In this document: one piece after another, positions 24,933-37,169 of the stretch
How positions within the stretch are numbered: the stretch's first letter is position 1
Layout of the letters: the number at the start of each line of letters is the position of its first letter
NCBI GenBank assembly: GCA_033239525.1
Contig: BSYO01000003.1
Coordinates: forward strand, 1,978,001 to 2,042,000
Direction of reading: 5' to 3'
Length of the DNA: 64,000 bases
Origin: Nepenthes gracilis
Lineage: Eukaryota > Streptophyta > Magnoliopsida > Caryophyllales > Nepenthaceae
Notes under the pieces: generated by a model
What the model was told of the DNA's origin: nothing
Databases searched by the model: none
What the model saw: only the letters and a program-made list of their open reading frames with translations
Translations under genes and position numbers: made by a program

Positions 24933-25764
24933 GTTCTCGTCCCTCTCTAGGTAATCTGTCAATAAGGCTCTCAATCCTTTTCTCAGATCAGCTGGTTTTA
25001 TCAGAAGTTTGAGCTGTTTCAGAAACACACGAGCTTTTTATTCGTTCACCCTGACTTGAGTCTAAATTCATCCAAAAATGCCGTAGCTAGATGTGCACAT
25101 AATGACGTTGCAAAGCTAAGGGCCTTATACGACAGGATTTTGAAATGCATAGTATCCTTCAAGCTTATTTATAAACTGACTGGCGCACTCTGTCTTGAGC
25201 TGTAATTGTCCAAGAAACTTGCTAAATTATCCAAGACGAAAGACATTCCATGACCATGTTCAGATAGATTAAATGAACACATAAAAATAAAATATACTCT
25301 CACCTTAGAAATCATAGACTTCTCTGCATCAGTAGAAGCACTCTTTCCCAATAGTATTCTCTTTGCAAGATCCGTTTTGTAGAATGCTTCAAACACATCC
25401 TTACCCTAAATTAAAAGAAGAAGTCAGATTTTAAGTCAAGGTCCCTTGGACGATTCACATCAGCAAAAATTAAAAAGAATGGATTACTCAGAAGGGTTAT
25501 ACCTCCACTAGTAGAAGTAAGCGGCTAGGCTAACCTAGCCAACCCCGCTAATGTAGGGTAGAGTATACTTTTTCCCTTGGGAATAACAATAAGAGGGTCG
25601 GCATTCCAAATCACCATCTTAAAATGGCAACTTACCTGTATAAAACAAGATAAGATCAAGACTTAATCAAGTGTTCCATCCAATTCTTCTTCAGATGTCC
25701 CTTTATTACCAGCACGGAGTTGTTCATCCAGAAGCTTTGCAATAAGCTCTGCAGGACTCTATTG
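24933..25764 (-). pseudogene. CUL4: CUL4 pseudogene, collapsed C-terminal exons
   Basis: 25636-25764 encodes AELIAKLLDEQLRAGNKG to FIQ with one TAA in place of a Lys codon. 25304-25405 encodes [16 protein letters not shown] to EKSMISK and is intact with good splice sites. About 25154-25199 starts the next exon ([15 protein letters not shown]) and then loses homology. At 24933-25028 the match resumes with FLKQLKLLIKPADLRK to YLERDENN, the last part of the winged-helix B tail, then diverges before the expected NYLA end. Roughly 300 residues are missing between the two, including the cullin C-terminal domain that binds RBX1 and the Lys used for neddylation. Confidence 0.85.
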
Positions 25765-26878
25765 TAATTATTGAAATAAAATAGTTAACTCTACTGATAG
25801 CAGAGTGGATGATTGTTCTTAAAGTTGTAATGAGACCAGCATTCTGATCATAAAGAAAGCAACATAAGCAGCACAGGGAATAATTATACAAATAATTAGC
25901 AACTTTTCTACTACAGCAATGGAAATTTGAAAGCCAATTCTGTGGAGCATATTTATCCCCAGATAGTAAGGCTATTTTGCGTTAGAACATTAGAATTTAT
26001 TCCAACATGAATCAAATAAATTGGCTCTGTTTCAGGGTGGTCATTTTCAACTTGGAATGCTTACAGCCTACACTAGTATACAATTGTTTGAATGGACACC
26101 TCAACTGATATAATCGATGCCGCTGACTGATTAGACTCGTATCACTCCAGCCCTTATGTAACCTTCAAACTTCTTTGCCCACACTTGTGCAACCGAGTCA
26201 ATAAGACCCTCTCACCACCCTTTCTTTCTTTCAGCCATTGGAAATGCAAGCAAAATTAATGGGTAGTTACCCATACGGGTTAGTGCAGTTGGCAGATAGC
26301 GTGGTTGGGCCAATGGTCATGAGGTTGATTATTACTGTTGAGCACTTAGATTTGCTTGATGCTTGGTCTTTCAGGCTGAGTTTATGCACAAAGAGTTTGC
26401 TTTGAATCCTCATACTGGATGATAGAGCTATAGGAGGAAATCCTCTGTCATCAAAGATTGTTATGGACGACAGCTGGGAATGGCTTTCGTTGTGGCATTA
26501 ACTTAGGGATTTCCATAGGAAAGGAAATTTCCTTTTCTCTCCTTTCGTTAGCAAGGAAACAATCAAAGAAGATGTTAGATTCCACTCCACCTGAAATTCC
26601 AAAATTATTTTGAAAGTGAGTTTGTTAGAATTCTGAATATTCTCTTAAGACTCATCCTCTTCATCAGAAGTATCAGTTTGCCCCAAAATGTCCTGGCCCA
26701 ATAGGAAACTTTCAATTCAATGGGCTTTTGATGCAATCAAATCCAATACTATGTAATTGAACAAATCCTATTCTTTGTTGCCAATGGATGGACCTGTTCC
26801 CCTTCTTTAAAGCTTAATTTGTAGTTTAAAAAGAGAACCCCATGATCAATAATATAGCATCTATTTAGAAACATATCT

Positions 26879-27060
26879 AAAGATTCCTTGGTTTATACCA
26901 AAGAGAATTACACTTTATCATTATCAAAGTGACTGCAATTTTTTTTTTTTTTTTGTTTTCTGAGGAAGGATCACCTTAAAGATTCCTCAGTGTAGACCAA
27001 ACAGAATATCACTAAATCATTATGGAAGCGACTGCAATCTTTTTTCCTGAGTAAGGATTG
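26879..27060. repeat. Two-copy tandem duplication in a CUL4-pseudogene intron
   Basis: AAGATTCCTTGGTTTATACC ... GACTGCAATTTTT ... TGAGGAAGGAT (26879 to about 26977) is repeated as AAGATTCCTCAGTGTAGACC ... GACTGCAATCTTT ... TGAGTAAGGAT (to about 27060). The first copy carries an expanded poly-T run. Confidence 0.7.
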
Positions 27061-27678
27061 CACAAGAACCTTCTACCTCTAATAGGCCATGATCTTATTC
27101 ACTCAAATGGATACATCAGAAGTGATCCATTTCCCTTAATTAGATCTGGGAAGAGGGAATTTCTAGAGCAAGTGATCCAAGAGAACAATGCAAAACAAAA
27201 ATTATTAGCAATTTCTACATTCTCAATTCAAATTCAAAGTATGAATTGTATAAAATAAATATCCTTTGTCGCATAATTTAGCGTCAAGAATCTCCTTCAC
27301 CGATATCCTGCGTCGAATATAACATACCATATAAAGGATTACAATGGCAAAGTTGAGCAAATAGATGGCTTGTTAATAATGATAGGATATATATTCATAT
27401 AGACACTGTAAACTGATAGAATGTATATACTATTAATCAACAACACTAAAAATTTTGAACCTCATAATTCTTTTGACATAATCAGAAAGAACGCTTGTGA
27501 TGACTAGGGTTATAAAATGATACAAGATAGCCCGTGAGCTACTCAGACTCAACTTGGGGAAAAAATCCACTTGCTGAGCTTGACTCTCGTGCTTGAGCAT
27601 TTAGGAGTTATCTCACAAATTAGGCGTTTAATACTTGGTGTTTTGGTCAAATTTGAGGGGGTGAGCCTATAGTAGGAT

Positions 27679-28757
27679 TGATTTGTGCATCTCGAGATTA
27701 GAGATTTCATTTAAGATATTTGATTTTATTTGATATTATTAGTTCCCATATTGGTTCACATCTTGAAGATTCCTAAAATTTTATAACTTTGGTAGTCTTC
27801 GGGATATTATTAGAACATTCTATCATTATTTTATATTATCATTAATTAAAAAATAATATTTAATTACTAATTAACCTAGAAACAATATGCCTCTAAATAA
27901 GGACTCTAATTTTATTGTTTTACTAGTTATGGAAGACTGTTGTCTCATTGCCTCTTTCTTCCCACTTGCTTCTTCTTCCCCCTCCCCTCTCATCATCTCT
28001 ACTTTTTATTCTCCTAAATCTCTCTTCTTCCCTGCAACAAATTTGATATCAAGACTAAAATCTTGATTTTCCAAACTTCTAGTTCTCTAAAATCTATAAC
28101 TCATTCGCGACTCCACAACCAGCCTAACAAATAGCCTACCACTTTTGCAAAATACACCACCAAGCTACTGCTTGGCATCTCGTACAACAAATCAACAACG
28201 ACAACTACTGCCAATGCCAACCAAGCACAATTACATTGTCAAACATAACTTGAGAGTACCGCAAGAAAAATATTGACTACAGGAGCTTCAAGAATCTTAC
28301 TAACGGGGTTGAGTTCCTGCCATCCCGGGAAAGTTGATGTGGTCATCTTAGGATTAGAGATTTAACTATAGAGATTTAATTTTATTTGATATTATTTTTC
28401 TTTTCATATTTTTCCATGTCTTAAGAATTTTTAACATTTTATAATTTCAACAATCTCCAAAATATTAATAGAATATTATATTTTATTGGTATTATTTCGT
28501 ATTTTACATCATCATTAATTAGGAAATTATGTTTCATTCCTCTTTAACCTAGGAGCATAGTATCACTATATAAGGACCCTAATTTTATTATTTTAATAAC
28601 TATGGATGAATGATATAATAATTATAATTGTTGCCTAATTGTCTCTCTCTTCCCAATTGTTTCTTCTTTTCCCTCCCCTCTCATCTGTGTCTTCTCCCTG
28701 CCTCATTGTCATTCTTGCTTCCCCCTTCTCTCTTCTTCAGTCTCCTTCCATGCATCA
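27679..28757 (+). mobile_element. TRIM-like LTR retrotransposon, complete with both LTRs
   Basis: Two diverged direct repeats, 27679-28039 and 28335-28757, both start TGAT (TGATTTGTGCATC and TGATGTGGTCATC) and end CAACA/CATCA. A perfect 5-bp target duplication AGGAT flanks the element (27674-27678 and 28758-28762). A possible primer-binding site (TGATATCAAGAC, 28044-28055) just after the 5' LTR resembles the initiator-Met-tRNA site. The interior is only about 295 bp with no coding domain, as in terminal-repeat retrotransposons in miniature, though these LTRs are longer than is usual for TRIMs. Each LTR has a TATA-like box (TATATAA at 28567-28573; TAAATAA in the 5' copy) followed by a pyrimidine-rich leader. 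LTR divergence is high, so the insertion is old. It lies in an intron of the CUL4 pseudogene. Confidence 0.8.
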
Positions 28758-29693
28758 AGGATCTTATCTGAATTCTTCTTTTCCTAAGCCTTGGGCTTAA
28801 AAACCAAACTTTTACGATTACAATATTTAATTTATGGTATCTACAAATTCTAAATATGATAGAGATTTGAGATTATGCACGCTCAAGCTACAGCCAAGTC
28901 AAGCTTGAGCTAATCATTATTTGCGTTCAATTTGAACCTAGAATTTTCGTGCTCAATTGAGCTCAAACCGAGGTCGAGTCAACAAAATACAAGTTGTGCT
29001 AAGCTTGAGCAACAGATAGCTCAGGTCACTCGTATAAACCCCCCAGTGATCACAAACAAGGGGACAAATAACCATGCAAGAACTGCACCTTCCTCAATTG
29101 TATTACAAGTATCGCTAATGCTGCATTTTTTAAAGCTCTCAGTCCAAAAGAGAACAACATTGTTAGCAAACCAAGCGTCTCAAGGAGAAATGATTGCTGT
29201 ATCCCCATCTCACCTGATTAATTCATACTCAGGACATCTTCCTTCCATTAAATTTAACATAGATACTTATCACAACGTCTAAGTGTCCTATCCTTTAGCA
29301 TTAGAAAAACATAAATAAATTCATGCAAGTGCAGATATAATATCATAAAATGGTATTATTCTATTATTTTGATATATTTTCTGGTTTGATTTTACTCTGA
29401 GATTTATTTGCTATACTGATGAGTTTCTGTCCCATTTTCCCCTCTTTCTTTTATGGCAGAAACTTATGTCATCTTGACAAGTCTCAAACACATGAAAGAT
29501 GCAGTCAAAAATATTAATTTTAAAACCTAGTAGAAGCCTGACTCCAACTTTCAACACTAAATTGAGTTCTCTCACGGTCCTTGGGCGCACTATGGTTAAC
29601 ATCCATCCAGACTATCCCAAAAGTGTCAAATGCAGCCATAAAAAATCATTACCAACGTAGAATATGCAGGAAAATATCATCATTGATGCTAAC

Positions 29694-31794
29694 CTGACGT
29701 AGATTGATAAGATGCTCAAATGAATCTTTGATAGTGCTACAGAACACTGCATTCTTGGAGAAACTATCTTCCCATATTTTATCTAGGGACCCCTTAAAAC
29801 TCTAAGAGAGAAGTGACCATATCTTTATCTTTCTCTTCATCGGTAACTAAGGCCTGACCCACTTTCCAGGTGTACACGCCTAATGCCTGACTCAATGATT
29901 CAAGGGCATTTACCCGTGCAAACTACAAATACGTTCTTTGAAAATCCCCAGTACGACTCCCATCCAATAGCATTATGAAGCCCATGTCAGAAGAAGGACA
30001 ACAAGCAGAGTTGATTAATAATATCCGGAGTATGCACATAAGAAGGAGAAGCAACGAAGAAAACTTTGAATACTATAAAAGGAAATTCATAGGGGCATAT
30101 AAGTATCAAACCTTGAAAAGTATATTGACAGAGACAAATTCAGATAAGTAAATTCTAGTATAGGGATTGAACCTCTTGTAAGTAAATTGTAGTCTGAGGA
30201 TCTAACCTTGTCTAGAATTGCAGTAATATGACGCTCAAGAAGTTGTTTCTCTGCAGTTGAAATCAGTGGCTTTCTGGTACTCACATCCAAGTACAGTACA
30301 CAACTTTCATGTTCTTCATGCAATTGCATCTGCACACAAAAATCAGCCTCAGATCCTCCCATGGTTACAAATTATGACTATTACAGTGAATATGTATGCT
30401 AAAACAATATTTCTATATGTCTGGAAGGTGCAGTCTAAAATTTTCATGAAGTTGCAATTTACTAAATGGCACAGCACCGCCAAAAAAAGAACAAAAGTGG
30501 GAAAGTGGAAACACAAACTCACCTCAACATGCTTCAAGTAATCTGGAATATCTGACTCCTGCAAATATTTCACACCTTTGGCAGCATAAAACTCCTCGGT
30601 GCATGCAAGTAATGGTTTTTCAAAGATTTCTTGATATATCCCTTGAGCAGTAAACATCTTCAACAGATGGTTAAGGAAAGTCCTATCAAATGCTTCCCCT
30701 AATCTGAATGACCAAAAACCAGAACATAGCTAATTAAATGTCACAACCTTGTGGTCAATATAACTTGCTAATTCATCCATCTACCATATAAATTGAATTA
30801 GGAAAGCAATTTCGGTCCACATAGGTTACTGATGCTTTCCAAACATATGCTTCTGTTCATATTACTAACCAGTAACCGCTGAAAAAAGACACAAAGTAAA
30901 CACAATTTTTTTCTTTTAAGTTTACAAGGAGCTGCAAAAGCAATAAAGATTCAGCCGGAGCAGCATAAGTAGCATTGAACCAGAAAATGATTGCAGACAA
31001 TATCACAGAATTTTGAGAATGCAATAAAAGATTGTAAACCTGTCCAGTAGTTGATCGCAAAAGGAATTTTATCAAATTGCATATCCACAGCTAGAAATTC
31101 GTCTTGAAATGTGATGTCTATAAATCTCAAGCCTAACTGTAACAAACACTTCAAAAAAAATGCCACCAAATCCATTCTCTTTCACTAATCAGCAAAACAC
31201 TCGTTTGAACACACGTCCTAAATCATTTAGCTACTCAAAATACCAGCATCCCATGAAATTTGCACTCCATCTTCCCAAAATTTTGACCTATAAATTGTCA
31301 ATGCTTCATAACATGATATTATTTTGTCATGGCTGTACAGGCAACACAAACATGGACTTCATATCAGAAGTGGCTCTGATGCCACCCATGTATATATTCA
31401 ACAAATTACAGAATATAAGGCTTGTGAAGATACGAAAGGCTCAGAATTACCTTTCCCTTTCAATCAGCCTCAATAGGCCCATTACAATTTCATGTTCAAC
31501 TTCAGGGCATGAGGAAAGATGTTTACGAAAAAGCTGCAAGTCCATGTCCAACAACAACCGTACATTTGGGGTTTGTTTCACATAGGCTCTATCAAGACAT
31601 AAAGCTATACCACAGATCATCAGCATTTGATCACCAATATCCTGCCAGCATTTCTCAAACGAGTGACAAAAAGACCACCAAATCAGGACTTTGGCCAACC
31701 AAAGATTGCAGTACTGCAGAAACGTGCTTCACACTCCTTTTCAATCCATTCATAAAGACCGCCCCCCATCTTGTACAGGCAGAGCATTGACAGC
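29694..31794 (-). pseudogene. CUL4: CUL4 pseudogene, N-terminal cullin-repeat exons
   Basis: Four exon blocks. 31451-31794 encodes LCLYKMGG, IEKECEA, QSLVGQSPDLVVF, then EKCWQD and YVKQTPNVR to LIERER, with a 2-base loss after AVN, a frameshift in EAH-ISA and an extra T before EKCW. 30523-30703 encodes LGEAFDRTFLNHLLKMFTA to DYLKHVE and is open. 30207-30329 encodes LHEEHESCVLYLD to HITAILDK and is open. 29694-29982 encodes GFIMLLDG to FEHLINLRQ, with a stop in place of the residue after TYL, a stop after LLEF and a one-base shift. Its acceptor AG appears mutated (CATG|GGC). These repeats normally bind the DDB1 adaptor; no functional product is possible from this copy. Confidence 0.88.
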
Positions 31795-32960
31795 CAGAAA
31801 GAACACAGTTGTAAACCCAATGAATCAGAGTGGTTTTAAGTGAAAAAGGAACCTCTTATTTTTATTTTCTACTGAGGCCACACAAACACACACCTATTGA
31901 TCAAAAAAAGTTTGCAATGATGCCAAAATCACTATCAGAATTAACCCAAAAAAAAAAAAAAACTACATTGCTTCTTTTAAGTCAAAACATTATTCCCACA
32001 AAAACATTTTCAGTTTTTTCCCATTTTTGCCCCAGGGAGAGGGAAGTTAGATGTAAGGAGACAATTTCAAACCTGAATAAAAAACATATGATTACAGTTT
32101 TATGAGAAAGCATTATGACAAAAAGCTCATAACTTGAGGTAATTTTGCTTCTGCCAAGACTCAAGAGGGAAACAAGGCTATTACAATAAGCTGCAACATA
32201 TTTATGCCAGTACGACTACATTTTAAATGTCCACAGTCAATTCAGAACCATGATGAAATTCAATTGAATATCAAAGTCAGCACTACTTTAGATATAGTAC
32301 CTCCATAGAAGAGATGCAAGTTCAGCAATGTTTAAATGTTGCTCTATCTATTTAATCTGCTACAAGCTCAACTACTGATCCAGGGTTCATCCATTGATCC
32401 AAGTTTCAGCTATAAGTCAGAATCATAGCAATGTAACAAGAATAAACAGAGAAGATTCCAGAGCCATCAAGCCTCCAGCATAATACTCTGTTTACAGCTG
32501 CCAAATTAAAGACAAAAGCCCTAGCCCTACCAATTGTTGCACCATTTCATCTTTGTCCCATCCTGATCGCGGACGGTACCAAATCACTGTCACAGCCTTT
32601 TGTTGATAATTTTCTGAAAATAGCAGCATTGTCTACATACTTTTGATATATCTTTTACCCTTCTCACATCCTCTCCCTTCATCACCCATCCAACTGTAGT
32701 TCATCCCAAGCTACATCACCATTTGTTTTTAGGTTTCCTCCATTGTTGCAGCTAAGAACTGAAATCACTCATCCATCCCATGGTAATTTATAATAAAATA
32801 CATATCAACAACAGCACCAAAGGATGAAGTCCCACAAAGTGGGTACAACTATATTTCTCTTCCACCACTCCACTATAAAGCAACATCCTCAAAACTGTCT
32901 CACTACCTCACCCCATGTTTTCTCCGGGCCTAGTTCTTCCACTCGTATTGCTTCTAATCT

Positions 32961-33986
32961 AAAAAGCACGGACACCGACACAGAACACGGACACGACACA
33001 ACACCGACACGCTATTTTTTATAAATCAAACACATGACACATTGGGGACATGTAAACTAAAATGATGGTTTATATTTTTTTAATTAATGAATACTTCTAT
33101 TTTATGATTAATATAAAATAAAAATATATATTTTTCAGATCTTATATAAAAAAAAAAACAGTATGTATTCATATAAGGATAATAATATTAATACAACTTT
33201 CAAAAAAAAATGAATAAATATCATCGATGACACTCAATTACAAAAAGTATATCATTTTCAATATTCCATAACTACATTTTCTTCATTATTTTCATTTTCA
33301 TCACTATCATTGGTAAAAACAACACACTTTAGCTTTGGCTCATCCAATGAGAGCTATACAATTTCTAACTCTCCAATATTATCGAGTGAATCAAATGCAT
33401 CTCCACAAATATCCCACATCTTACTCTCCCCTTACGAGTATTGTGGACATCTCCTTGAAAGTAGGTAAAAATTGCTATAAATAAAAACCAATTCTTCAGC
33501 ACGTTTTATAGTCATTTTATTTCTTCTCAATGAATGGATAAGGGAGTAAGTATTCCAATTTCTCTCAAAACATGATGATGAAGATGGTTGCACAAGTAGA
33601 TTTAAAGCTAAAGATTGAATTAAAGGCACACTTGGACCATAAACAACCCACCAACTTATTTATTTACACTTATTTAAAATTGTAAATAAATTTATAATAG
33701 TTTAATATAAATTTACTAAATACCTATAAAATTATCTAACATGTCTAAAACGTGTCCAAAACATGTCCGAAATGTGTCGGAACGTGTCCGGAAGGTGTCG
33801 GGACGTGTCCGGAGTGTGTCTAAAACCTGTCGGGACGTTTCCAAAGTATATCCGAAACGTGTCCGGAAAAAAAAATTTACACATTGGGACACGTGTCAGA
33901 CGCGTGTCCCAACGTGTCTGAGAGGTGTCGGTATCCTTAACATGTCGGACACCGACACGTTAAGGTCGAGAGAGTGTTTGTGTTTC
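32961..33986 (-). mobile_element. Degenerate hAT transposon in a CUL4-pseudogene intron
   Basis: Both ends carry arrays of GACACG/CGTGTC motifs (for example GGACACCGACAC on the left, CGTGTCCGGA-type repeats at 33740-33960), typical of hAT subterminal repeats. The ends are weakly inverted (AAAAGCACGGACAC against GTGTTTGTGTTTC). A 14-bp direct repeat ATTGCTTCTAATCT lies outside each end (32947-32960 and 33987-34000), longer than the usual 8-bp hAT duplication. The interior minus strand keeps a transposase C-terminal fragment. Confidence 0.75.
33265..33629 (-). pseudogene. hAT transposase C-terminal dimerisation fragment
   Basis: The minus-strand translation contains FERNWNTYSLIHSLRRNK and KRAEELVFIYSNFYLLSRR, a recognisable hAT-family dimerisation motif (ERNW, then a conserved KR...RAE.LV..Y.N...L). 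After a stop at 33432-33434 it continues with MWDICGDAFDSLDN and LSLDEPK, the usual downstream tail of plant hAT transposases. The remaining N-terminal DNA-binding and catalytic regions are absent, so it cannot be active. Confidence 0.8.
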
Positions 33987-34000
33987 ATTGCTTCTAATCT

Positions 34001-36735
34001 CAAAAGTGCATTGTCTTAAATGCATTTCAAGCACCCGCAACATTTTAAACATCTTCGCCACTCTTTATCTTTTTCCCCTTGTCTTAAACACAATTGCACA
34101 GGTGTCATTACTCGCTACAACTGTCTTTTCATATTTTATAATATAGAATTATGCCATTGATCCATCTTAACACTTTTCTTCGACTAGACTTAACTTTTTG
34201 CATGTGTTGTTTTATATTACTCAGATCCATATACAGTTGGTCTTATCGTCATCCTGTAAATTTTCATTCAAACTGTAGAGGTATTTGACAATCATCAAAC
34301 ACTTCAAATACATTTATTCATTTTAATGAACTTACTTAACCATGTCTATCACATGTCATCTAATTTCTCCAATAATTATAGTCCAAAAAAAAAAAATTAT
34401 ATCAAAGACAAGATGCAAAATCTATTATTGTTAAGAAAGTGTTTCTTTTATTTTATCATATTAAATATTCTTCCCAGAATTGCCACTAACTGCATCACAT
34501 GCATATCTTGTGAACCATTTATTGGACTATAGTAACCTCTCTATAGAACTCTAACTTGAACCAACTCCACTTTAATTTATCAAATAACTTCACTCACAAA
34601 GATATACACGATGTAACCTTATCTTTAGTATATCTAGTAAGTTACTCTATAGGTAACACAAACAAATAAGGATTCATTGCTAACCATCAACGTAGTCCTA
34701 CTACAATTGGAAAATCCCTGTTTTCCCCCACTATAGTCCTGTAGGGTTAATTTTTGGCGCAACTATAAAATTGCTCCATTTTGACCCAATGGTCACATGT
34801 GTAAAGCACGAAATAACTTCTCTATAATACGGAGATAATGCTTCTTATATTGACATTTCCAGGACCCGAAATGCGAGAAGCGGCATGCATTGAGCCACTC
34901 TTCCCCTCCTACAGTCCAAATCCATTTCCACCAAAATTATTCAATTGATCATCTCAAGACAAAAGACCACAAAAATTTTCTCCTTCTCACCAATCTGTAG
35001 CATCACAATTTCCATATCTTTTCCCAAATTTGTTTCCTTATATTTTTCAAATGACCGTACTTGAGTAGCATAAGAATTGGTACCCTTATTTTTATATCTA
35101 TCCCTAGCATCAATGTAATTTTATGACTCAAACCTTATTAATTGTTATTCTAAGCTATTAACAGTTAGGTCTTCATCAATAACAATACTTGCCCATTTTC
35201 AGATTCTTCCTTCCATGTGCATGAACAGTTATACGAATCTTTCAACTCCTCTAGATCATTATCCTATTCATCTATTTTCATGTAGAAAATATGTTAACTA
35301 TTCTTTGAATCATCATGTTAACCATCTCTATGATCTTCCAACATGGGCCCCTTCACTATAAGTTGCTAATTCAATCACATTCTTCCTAAGCTTACTTCTT
35401 CAGTAATCCACACAAGAAATGACGCAAGAACCTGTGCATACTTGCTATAATTAGGAGGAAACATGGTGCACTACTTCCAGAGTTCCATAAATACAACATG
35501 AGGAATATCCATTTAACTTCCAGGCAATTATAATGTCTTGAGATTAGTCTTTGCACTTTCAAGAATAACTAGATGCATACAAGATAGATGTCACACATAA
35601 TGAATCAATTTCAATTAGACTTCTGCCTTTTCATATGTTTTGATTTTTCTCTCTCTTATATTCACATTTGAACAAGAAGAAACAAAAGGAAGCTACCAAG
35701 GAAGCAACTTCAATGAAAAAATATGTTGATCCACCTGGAAAATATGTGTTTCCCCCTATCTCACTAGAACATTGTCAATGTCTTCATCCTAAAAAATCCA
35801 GTCGCACCGCTCTCCTTGACTTGCTGTTAAAACCAATCGCAATTAGGAGGCCTCTGAACCTAATTTGGAAAAGATCGCACAAGCTATAATATGGCAGCAT
35901 ATACAATACAAGGAGGCTCGAAAACAAGGTTTTTATTAAGGCTCAATGACACTTTCAGCTCGGTCATTAAATCAAATCAGGAATCAAATACAGGTTAGGG
36001 CATTACATGCTCACCAACTACCATATTTGCAGATCATACACCTATCGGAATGGTCTCCGACAAATCACACAACTCCAGCGCTCATGAAACTCACTCGATC
36101 TTAAATTCCACTTCCAAAAAAATCCAAAACAGCAGGTACTAAAACAACCCGTGTTATTCTGCTTGTCAATTTTAAACACACATAAAAACCGGACAACAAT
36201 GTAAAATTTTTGACATACCTAGCCCACTCACACTCACAGTAAATTAGTCAATTTCATTAGATTCATGTCAAGCTGAACTACATAAATCACCAACGAATAA
36301 CAGGTGGACAGAACAGAACAAAAATCAAATGTAGTAACCTAACCCCAGAATTTGGTTACAAACGGATGAGGAAGAAAACGGACACAAACCTTTCTGTTAC
36401 GCCGTAATATTACTAACCCACGCCCGTTCCCTGTTTTCCCGTTTCCCGTTTCCCCATTACCCATTTCCCGTATATATTGTCTGACACGGTATAATGAAAG
36501 GTAGACAATTATTGCCTAACTCCCTCTCTCACGCTCTCTCTCTATCTCTCCCTATTCTCTCCTCTCTCGTTCTGTTCTTCTCTCTCTCGTCTGTTTCTCT
36601 TCTCCTTCCTCAATCTACTTCCCTGACCCCAGGTTACCCTAGCCACCGTCTTCCTCCGCCAGAACTCCCCTCTCCGGTCACTCCAGTCGTCACCGACGAT
36701 GTCGTTGCCAGCCACGATCGAGAGGCACGTATCAC
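34001..36735. other. Presumed first intron of the CUL4 pseudogene, no gene recognised
   Basis: The expected second CUL4 exon (PTLPTNFEE...) should lie between 31794 and 36736 but I could not find it. AT-rich sequence with short open frames lacking domains, for example at 35668-35889 on the plus strand. It is either lost or too decayed to read by eye. Confidence 0.4.
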
Positions 36736-37122
36736 TTTCACAAGCTCAATGACAAGCTTCTTGGTAGGACTAGGAGATGTGACCTTTTTCCGAGACAAAT
36801 TGGCAGTGACGCCGCCGGTGATCGAGGCTCGGGTGTTTCTCGGGAGGAATTCATCGGACTTCAGATCTTCGGTGATGATGATGGAGGAAGGCTCGTCGTC
36901 TACATGATTGTTAGAGGCGGAATCGAAGTTGAAATAAAGGGCGTTTTTGTTGTCTACAAAAGAGGGCGCGAGATGAGACCTGGGCATTTTCAACGCCGGA
37001 AAATGATGACCGGCAGAGGATGTGGCTGCAACGGCGTTGGAGAAGTTTGTTCTGGCGGCGGTGGGGGCGCTGGCTGGCCCATTTTGGGAGAGTTAGGCAT
37101 GAACAGTGTTTCAACTGGACAT
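36736..37122 (-). pseudogene. CUL4: CUL4 pseudogene, first exon
   Basis: Reading the minus strand from ATG at 37120-37122 (MSS...), a TGA follows at codon 4 and a TAA at codon 10. After that the frame stays open to the exon end. The conserved part runs through LKMPRSHLAPSF, an acidic stretch VDDEPSS, and TANLSRKKVTSPSPTKKLVI, ending at ELVK before a GTGATA donor. This matches plant CUL4 N-termini (TANLSRKK followed by KKLVIKLVK). Translation could only restart at internal Met codons such as the one at about 36987-36993. A Pro/Ser-rich plus-strand frame over the same bases (36494-36907) is its shadow. Confidence 0.85.
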
Positions 37123-37169
37123 TGTAAGACGATTAGAAGAATGGAGGTTGTGGGAGGAAGATGAGGCAC

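Larger units (their letters stand above)
24933..37122 (-). pseudogene. CUL4: Cullin-4 pseudogene, unprocessed, with most of the C-terminal half deleted
   Basis: Intact plant CUL4 is the scaffold of CRL4-DDB1 ubiquitin ligases. This copy keeps the family's exon order with recognisable blocks: 36736-37122, 31451-31794, 30523-30703, 30207-30329, 29694-29982, 25636-about 25764, 25304-25405, about 25154-25199 and 24933-25028. Several junctions are canonical (HVE|GTGAGT at 30522; ERE-R split across 31451/30703). It is clearly dead. Two stops fall within the first ten codons. Exon 2 (after KLVIELVK) was not found. There are frameshifts near the 31794 end and inside EKCWQD, a TAG and a frameshift in the 29694-29982 exon, and a TAA in the exon ending at 25636. 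The sequence between LKTEC...NKLEG and the KQLK..IKPADL tail is missing. Intron retention means duplication of genomic DNA. A TRIM-like element and a hAT remnant sit in its introns. Confidence 0.9.

Noticed and set aside
36494..36907. Plus-strand 137-codon ORF with a hydrophobic start
   Set aside because: It lies opposite the CUL4-like first exon. The minus-strand translation has clear family motifs, while the plus frame is CT-repeat and shadow sequence.
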